Below the pieces are notes generated by a model. It was not told the origin of the DNA. It saw only the letters and a list, made by a program, of their open reading frames with translations, and ran no database searches. The position numbers were made by a program, and so were the translations under genes. DNA of 64,000 nucleotides, taken from positions 87,980,615-88,044,614 of the forward strand of contig OX388346.1 of assembly GCA_947579665.1 (NCBI GenBank), in the 5' to 3' direction. Of this stretch, positions 58,233-64,000 are shown in pieces (positions within the stretch are counted from its first letter, which is position 1; each line of letters begins with the position of its first letter). This DNA is from Sympetrum striolatum. Taxonomy: Eukaryota > Arthropoda > Insecta > Odonata > Libellulidae.

Positions 58233-59982
58233 CCTTTCTTGAAGGACCATATTATAATTGAATATCAAGAAAGTGTAACTTTCATTTAAATGAACAACAA
58301 ATATCTACACAGGAAATAAAATTATATCCTTGAACGATGTTAGGATTATACGTATATGTTGGATTGCCTTTCGTGTGTGAAAATTGTGCTTTTAATTGTA
58401 TGCCTATTATGTATCGTCTTTTCTATTTTAATATCATATATTTATTCTGTCATCTTATCCATACAGAATTTAAAATTAAGTTAAATTTTCGTTTTTTTAA
58501 TTAATACGTAGTACCTTACGTAATGATATGGGATACTGCTGGGGAAACGATAAATGTCCATGAAGAACCAAATGTTTTCATTCACATAAGCATGAAAAAT
58601 GTACGTACAGTGGAGAGTATTTAACTAAATTATACCTCAAAGAGGAATTTTCATTTTTCCTGCATCCAATTTCGCCATGTCGGCAACATCTTAAATTAAA
58701 TACAAATTAATACTGTTTTTATTTGCACCCTTCCCAAGATAAAAACTTTGGCTACGACCATTATTTACGTGGAATACAAATTTGTTTGCAGTTCAAATAA
58801 CATACGCTGTGATGAAAGTATGAAGTTTTTGAAATATTTTTCAATATTCTTTTGTTTGTAATATTAATATACATCAAGAACATTTAACTTTCATCAAAAT
58901 AAACAACAAAAATCTACTCATAAAATACGCTGATTTCCTTGAACGAACTTTGGATTACGTTTTTCTACGTATCAGCTGGATGATTCTTCGTAAGTAAAAC
59001 AATTTCTGCGATTAAAAATGTATGCTTACTATGTTTACTCTTTTCTATTGTATTCACCTCAAATTATTTTTTCATATTCTGCAAACGGGCTTTAGAATTA
59101 AGTTCTTTTTCTACGTTTTTCAGAATTATTTACATAGATACGTTACCTGTAGCATATTTGTTTGTTTATATAATTGAATACTTCACAGGTAATCGTCTAT
59201 TTATTTTCCGCATTTTTATCTTATGCAGATTTTTATTCTAACTTTGCTTTGATTGGCGTATTTTCTTAAATTAATTTTACAAATGCACATTCATTAGGAA
59301 TCAACTCCAAATCTCCCGTATCAAATAAGCGTAGAAGGCCTTTGAAATCCAAAGGGGGACGTCCTAAAACCTTGAACGACCTTCGGATTATGTAGTTCTA
59401 CGTGTTCGCTGGATAATTTTTGTAAGTAAAAACAATTTCTGCATTTATCATCGCATGCAAAATATTTTCCCAACATCTCCATATGGGCTTTAAATTCAAC
59501 TTCTTTTTCTACATTCTTCAAAATTATTCAACTACGTTGCCTAATTTCTATTTGTTTATTTAATTAGAAACGGAGCTCATAGTGCCGCTTTAGACGCCAT
59601 TTAATGTGCATAGGAATCAATTGAAGTATGCCTTGCACTGAACCGAGTACTACAGGTAACGAATCATCTATCGATTTCTCGCCTTTTTATCTTACGAAGA
59701 CTTTTATTATTACTTAAATTTGTTTGGCGCATTTCTTTAATTTAATTTTACGTATGCGTATTCTTTAAGGTCTCAACTGCAAAACTCCCGTCTCAATTAA
59801 ACGTGAAAGGCTTTCGAAATAATTATTATATTATTAGATGAAACTCGATCTCATATTTGAAAATTAGGTATACGATAGACAGTAGTATAATTAAAAAGAC
59901 ACATATCCCTTCATAATTTTCTTTGCTTGCAGTTTGCAAGCACCCATTTACTAGTTCATATATATACCTATATAGATAGATA

Positions 59983-61085
59983 GGATACAAATTCACAGCC
60001 TAAACTACAAGCGTCATTGATCTGAAATTTTTATGACATATTGGCCATAACGTGAAACCCACAGGAAAAAAGAGACTTTGATCCTCAGTGTCATAGGTTC
60101 GATTCCAGAGGGCCCCAAAGTCCCGATTTTTCCCGTTTGAATGCATTGCCGTGATTTTCGGGAATTAAAAAAAAATACTTTCTGGATAGGTAGAGAAGTA
60201 AAACTCAAGGTGCCTATATTTATGGTCTTGGACTTTCGAAAACATCAATGACTTTTACAAAAGTTATCCTGGGTTCGATGCTAGGACGATGCAAAGATCT
60301 GCCCTTTAAAATACATGGGAGCCGTTTTTCATTATTTTTTTAGATGCACTTATCGAAATGATAGGATGTTCGTGCTTGGCTGGAAGATGTATGGTACGAA
60401 TAAGTTTTAGAAAAAAATTTTCATAAGACCGTACTGTTCCTGGGTTCGAAGCCAGAGCACAATAACGTTTCTCTCATAAGGAATATAAAGGAAAAGTAGG
60501 ACGTCATTTGAGGCAGTTGTAACCAATATTTCTGCTTGAATTTGCATACGCGGTTAGAGATGGTGTTTTTCTTTTGTGCTGCATAGAAAGTATTGCCTGA
60601 AAGACCCGGGTTCGATGCCGGGCAGTAAAAATATCACCCATATATAATACTATGGGGTATCTTTTCATAATTTTTTTATGCATTTATCGATATGTAAGGG
60701 AGCTCTTGCTTAGATGGAAGATGTATATTAACACTTTGTTTAAGAAAAAAAATAGATAAGACCATGCTGTTCCTGGGTTCGATGCCAGAGCACATTATAA
60801 TTTCTCAAATAAGGAGTGTATGTGAATAGTAGGACGTCGTTTGAGGTAGTTGCACCTAATAGTTTTGCTTGAATTTTCACACATAGTTTGATATAGTAAT
60901 TTTCTATTTTGCTGCATAGTAAGTACACCAGGAAGACCGGGGTTCGCTGCCAGGTGATTAAATTGCAGCGAATTCTACGAATATTTTGAATTTTTTTTTT
61001 CTTTTGATGTCCGTCCCGGTATATGATGCCGATATGAAATTAGTGTTGTCGATCTGCTTGCAGTATGCAAGCTACATTTTACTCG
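59983..61085 (+). mobile_element. array element H13 (subfamily II)
   Basis: Nearly identical by eye to H6 and, in reverse, to H2. Its linker was split by the 4.4-kb Helitron. CTCG is at 61,082-61,085. Confidence 0.75.
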
Positions 61086-61114
61086 TATATATATATAGGT
61101 ATATCCGGAGAAGC

Positions 61115-61117
<3 letters not shown>

Positions 61118-61202
<85 letters not shown>
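61118..61202. repeat. TA microsatellite, about 85 bp
   Basis: An almost pure (TA)n tract with two AATA interruptions, between the short linker at 61,098-61,117 and the long linker of H14. Confidence 0.9.
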
Positions 61203-61204
<2 letters not shown>

Positions 61205-61256
61205 ATTATATATAGATGCTTCTCCGGATTCATTCATATATATAGCTATATAGATA

Positions 61257-62362
61257 GGATACAAATTCACAAGCTAAACCACAAGCGTCATTGACTTGAA
61301 ATTTTTATGACATATTGGCCATAACGTATAACCCCCAGGAAAAAAGCGACTTTGATCCTCAGTGCCATAGGTTCGATTCCAGAGGGCCCCAAAGTCCCGA
61401 TTTTTCCCGTTTAAATGCATTGCCGTGATTTTTGGGAATTTAATAAAAATAGTTTCCGGAAAGGTAGAGAAATAAAACTCAAGTTGCCTATATTTATGGT
61501 CTTAGACTTTCGAAAACATCAACGACTTTCACAAAATATATCCTGGGTTCGATGCTAGGACGATGCAAATATCTGCCCTTTAAAATACATGGGAGCTGTT
61601 TTCAATATTTTTTTTGATGCACTTCTCGAAAAAATAGGAAGTTCGTGCTTAGCCGGAAAGCGTAAGGTAAGAATTAGTTTAAGAAAAAAAATTTCATAAG
61701 ACCGTACTATTCCTGGGTTCGATGCCAGAGCACATTAACATTTCTCTCATAAGGAATATAAGGGAAAAGTAAGTCTTCGATTGAGGCAGTTGCAGCCAAT
61801 ATTTCTGCTTGAATTTTCGCACATAGTTAAAGAATAATATCTTCTATTATGTTGCATAGGAAGTTTCACCAGAAAGTCCCGGTTTCGATGTCGGGCGGTC
61901 ATTATGTCTCCCGTTTAAAATACATAGGGTTTGTATTTCATTATTTTTTTGATGCACTTATTGAAATGATAGGAAGTTCGTGCTTGGCTGGAAGATTTAT
62001 GGTTAAAACTGGTTTAAGAAAACAGTTTTCAGAAGATCGTAATATTCCTGGGTTCGATGCCAGAGCACATTAACATTTCTCTCATAAGAAATATAAGGGA
62101 AAAGTAGGACGTCGTTTGATGCAGTTTCAGATAATATTTCTGCTTGAATTTTCATAGATAGTTGGAGATGGTGATCTTCTATTGTGCTGCATAGTATGTA
62201 TCACTAGGAAGACCAGGGTTCGATGCCGGACGAATAAATTGCAGCGAATAATCAGAATATTTTCAATCCATTTTTTTTTCTTTTGACGGCCTTCCCGATA
62301 TGATGCCGACTTAAAATTAGTGTTATCGATGTGCTTGCAGTATGCAAGCAACATTTTACTCG
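61257..62362 (+). mobile_element. array element H14 (subfamily II)
   Basis: 5' end A. Six motifs from about 61,370 to 62,215, several with CTGG-GTTCGATG-CCAG. More diverged than H13. CTCG is at 62,359-62,362. Confidence 0.75.
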
Positions 62363-62428
62363 TATATATATATGAATATATGATATATGAATGAATCCGG
62401 AGAAGCATCTATATATAATAGATAGAGA

Positions 62429-63363
62429 GGATACAAACTCACAGCCTAAACCACAAGAGTGATTGAGCTGAAATTTTTACGACATATTGGCCATAACGTA
62501 TAACCTCCAGAAAAATTGCGATTTTGATCCTCAGTGTCATGGGTTCGATTCCAGGGGGCTCCAAAGTCCCGATTTTTCCCGTTTAAATGCATTGCTTTGA
62601 TTTTCGGGAATTAAAAAAAAATACTTCCCGGATAGGTAGAGAATCAAAACTCAGGGAGCCTTTATATATGGTCATGATCTATCGAAAACATAAATGAGTT
62701 TTACGGAAAATAACCTGGGTTCGATGCTAGGTCGATGCAAAAATCTGCCGTATAAAATGTATTGTTGCGATTTTTATGATTTTTTTTGGACCCCTTCCCG
62801 ATGGCATGGAAACTTGAAATACTTCCCATCATGCTATCGACTTAAAACTTAGCATGATGGAAGAACCAGTCTAAACAAATCAAACTATGCATTCATAGCT
62901 ATCAATACGTCCTGGGTTCGACACCAGGTGTCTCTGCAATCAGAAGTTGATCCGAATTTTAGGAATTATTTTGAAACCTTTCCCAATAATATAGAAACTT
63001 GAAATTTGGCATATAGATTGAGATCAATAATAACTTTCAGAAACATTTTTTAAATTTCCAAGATCGTCCTTGGTTCGAGTCCCGAGAGCCATTTACAATC
63101 GTGAAAATTTGAGCGTCTTTTGAGGCAGTTGTAGCCAATATTTCTGCTTGAATTTTCACACATAGTTAGAGATGGTGATCTTCTATTGTTTTTCATAGTA
63201 GGTTTTCAGTAAGACCCGGGTTCGATGCCAGACGATGACATTTCAGCGAATTTTAAGAAAAAATTAAATCCTTTTTTTTTCTTTTGAGGACCGTCCCGAT
63301 ATAATGCCGATATGAAATTAGTGTTGTCGATCTGCTTGCAGTATGCAAGCTACATTTTACTCG
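62429..63363 (+). mobile_element. array element H15 (subfamily I, one monomer deleted)
   Basis: About 140-170 bp shorter than its relatives. Sequence jumps from the end of monomer 2 (GGCATGGAAACTTGAAATA) into the middle of the monomer 3/4 region (CTTCCCATCATGCTATC), removing the motif that reads GGTTCGATCCCAGAGGG elsewhere. Five motifs remain. Confidence 0.7.
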
Positions 63364-63421
63364 TATGATATATGAATGAATCCGGAGAAGCATCTATATA
63401 TAATAGATATATATAGAGAGA

Positions 63422-64000
63422 GGATACAAAGTCACAGGCTAAACCACTAGCGTCAATGGCTTGAAATTTTTACGACATATTGGCCATAACGTATAACCTC
63501 CAGAAAAATTGCGATTTTGAACCTCAGTGTCATGAGTTCGATTCCAGAGGGCCCCAAAGTCCCGATTTTTCCCGTTTAAATGCATTGCTTTTATTTTCGG
63601 GAATTAAAAAAAAATACTTTCCGGATAGGTAGCGAATCAAAACTCAAGGAGCCTATATATATGGTCATAATCTATCGAAAACATAAATGTGTTTTACGGA
63701 AAATATCCTGGGTTCGATGCTAGGTCGGGGCAAAAATCGGCCGTTTAAATTGCATTGTGGTAATTTTTAAGATTTTTTTTGGACCCTTTCCCGATGGCAT
63801 GGAAACTTGAAATTCGGCATGGAGTTGGGGATCAATATTAAATTTCAGGATCAAATTTTACATATTCGCTGATGGTCCTTGGTTCGAACCCAGAGGGCCA
63901 TTTAAATTCCTCAATGCATTTCTTACGGAGATAACGGAAACAAATTATAGGTACTTCCCGGCACGATAAAGCCTTTTAACTTTGCACTAAGAAAGATTAA
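63422..64000 (+). mobile_element. array element H16 (subfamily I, cut by the window end)
   Basis: The start and three monomers are visible (motifs near 63,534, 63,710 and 63,879). The array continues beyond the window. Confidence 0.7.

Larger units (their letters stand above)
55525..59954 (+). mobile_element. 4.4-kb non-autonomous Helitron inserted in an array linker
   Basis: The 3' end is hairpin GCTTGCA-GTT-TGCAAGC at 59,925-59,941, 9 nt, CTAG at 59,951-59,954, then T. The left flank ends CCGGATTCA and the right flank starts TTCATATATATACC. Joined, they rebuild the linker found intact elsewhere, so the insertion is exactly between A and T. The 5' end reads TTACTATATATAAAGC, so the expected TC is altered. 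Inside are repeated blocks of about 0.4-1.2 kb (ATATCTGCACGGTCAATGAA near 56,095 and 57,330; AATCTACTCATAAAATAC near 56,718 and 58,911). No Rep/helicase ORF is seen. Confidence 0.75.
42064..63394. repeat. CCGGA linker module, 17 copies between array elements
   Basis: Two forms: long (CTTCTCCGGATTCATTCAT core) and short (CTTCTCCGGATATACC core), both in TA-rich flanks. Positions: 42,064; 44,333; 45,494; 46,624; 47,823; 47,860; 49,016; 50,881; 50,923; 52,060; 53,236; 54,367; 55,507; 61,098; 61,215; 62,387; 63,372. Long forms go with 5' end A and short forms mostly with end B, suggesting it is the true 5' end of the elements. Relative orientation is flipped before H1, H10, H15 and H16. Confidence 0.6.

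Noticed and set aside
61079..61270. YIYIYI-repeat ORFs
   Set aside because: Translation of the TA microsatellite.
40970..64000. CRISPR-like array
   Set aside because: The repeats are whole diverged 165-bp monomers without unique spacers, in a eukaryotic context.
40970..64000. True tRNA gene cluster
   Set aside because: Only T-arm-like motifs repeat. No acceptor stem, anticodon arm or consistent A box is present. A TGGCTGGAAG string about 60 nt upstream in some monomers is a weak A-box match only.
40970..64000. CENP-B box in the monomers
   Set aside because: TTCGATTCCAGAGGG resembles the box but misses required positions (the A after four bases and the CGGG block).

Overview
The window is eukaryotic, most likely from an insect or other arthropod. 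It is AT-rich, has GT-AG intron signals, and is dominated by transposable elements typical of arthropods: CR1-, RTE- and Jockey-like LINE pieces, hAT elements, small MITEs and above all Helitrons. I cannot name the species. No bacterial gene, CRISPR array, rRNA or intact tRNA gene is visible.

Layout. 0-5 kb: a GC-richer stretch with the signal-peptide exon of a secreted-protein gene on the minus strand (3275-3376), then AT-rich DNA with a foldback element near 4.6 kb. 5.5-11 kb: decayed LINE fragments, a hAT end and an 81-bp mariner-type foldback. 11,053-14,647: a 3.6-kb hAT-type element with a perfect 8-bp target duplication, carrying a Myb/SANT-like exon pair and a Harbinger-like MITE. 16.1-28.3 kb: four minus-strand non-autonomous Helitrons in two pairs. 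In each pair the 3' CTAG of one abuts the 5' TC of the next with no base between. 29.6-31.1 kb: a truncated hAT transposase copy. 31.4-40.4 kb: the last four exons of an unrecognised gene, a 2.2-kb Jockey-like LINE inserted in its 3' UTR, an old Helitron relic, and decayed duplicate exons of the same gene.

40.97-64.0 kb: the main oddity. Sixteen copies (H1-H16) of a roughly 1.1-kb element fill the region and run off the right edge. A full copy holds six monomers of about 145-175 bp. Each monomer has one short hairpin with a GTTCGA loop, like a tRNA T-arm or Pol III B box. Stem sequences differ between monomer positions in a paired way. One end of every copy has a 7-bp-stem hairpin, 9 nt, then CTCG and T, which is Helitron 3'-end geometry. 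A 4.4-kb Helitron in the same array ends with a related hairpin, 9 nt, and canonical CTAG-T. Copies alternate between two subfamilies, occur in both orientations, and are linked by a short CCGGA-containing module that can itself be flipped.

How it fits together: there is little host coding sequence. The window is mainly a record of rolling-circle transposon activity, including tandem head-to-tail Helitrons and a nested array of Helitron-like elements whose internal repeats look structured. Everything about the function of those repeats is inference.
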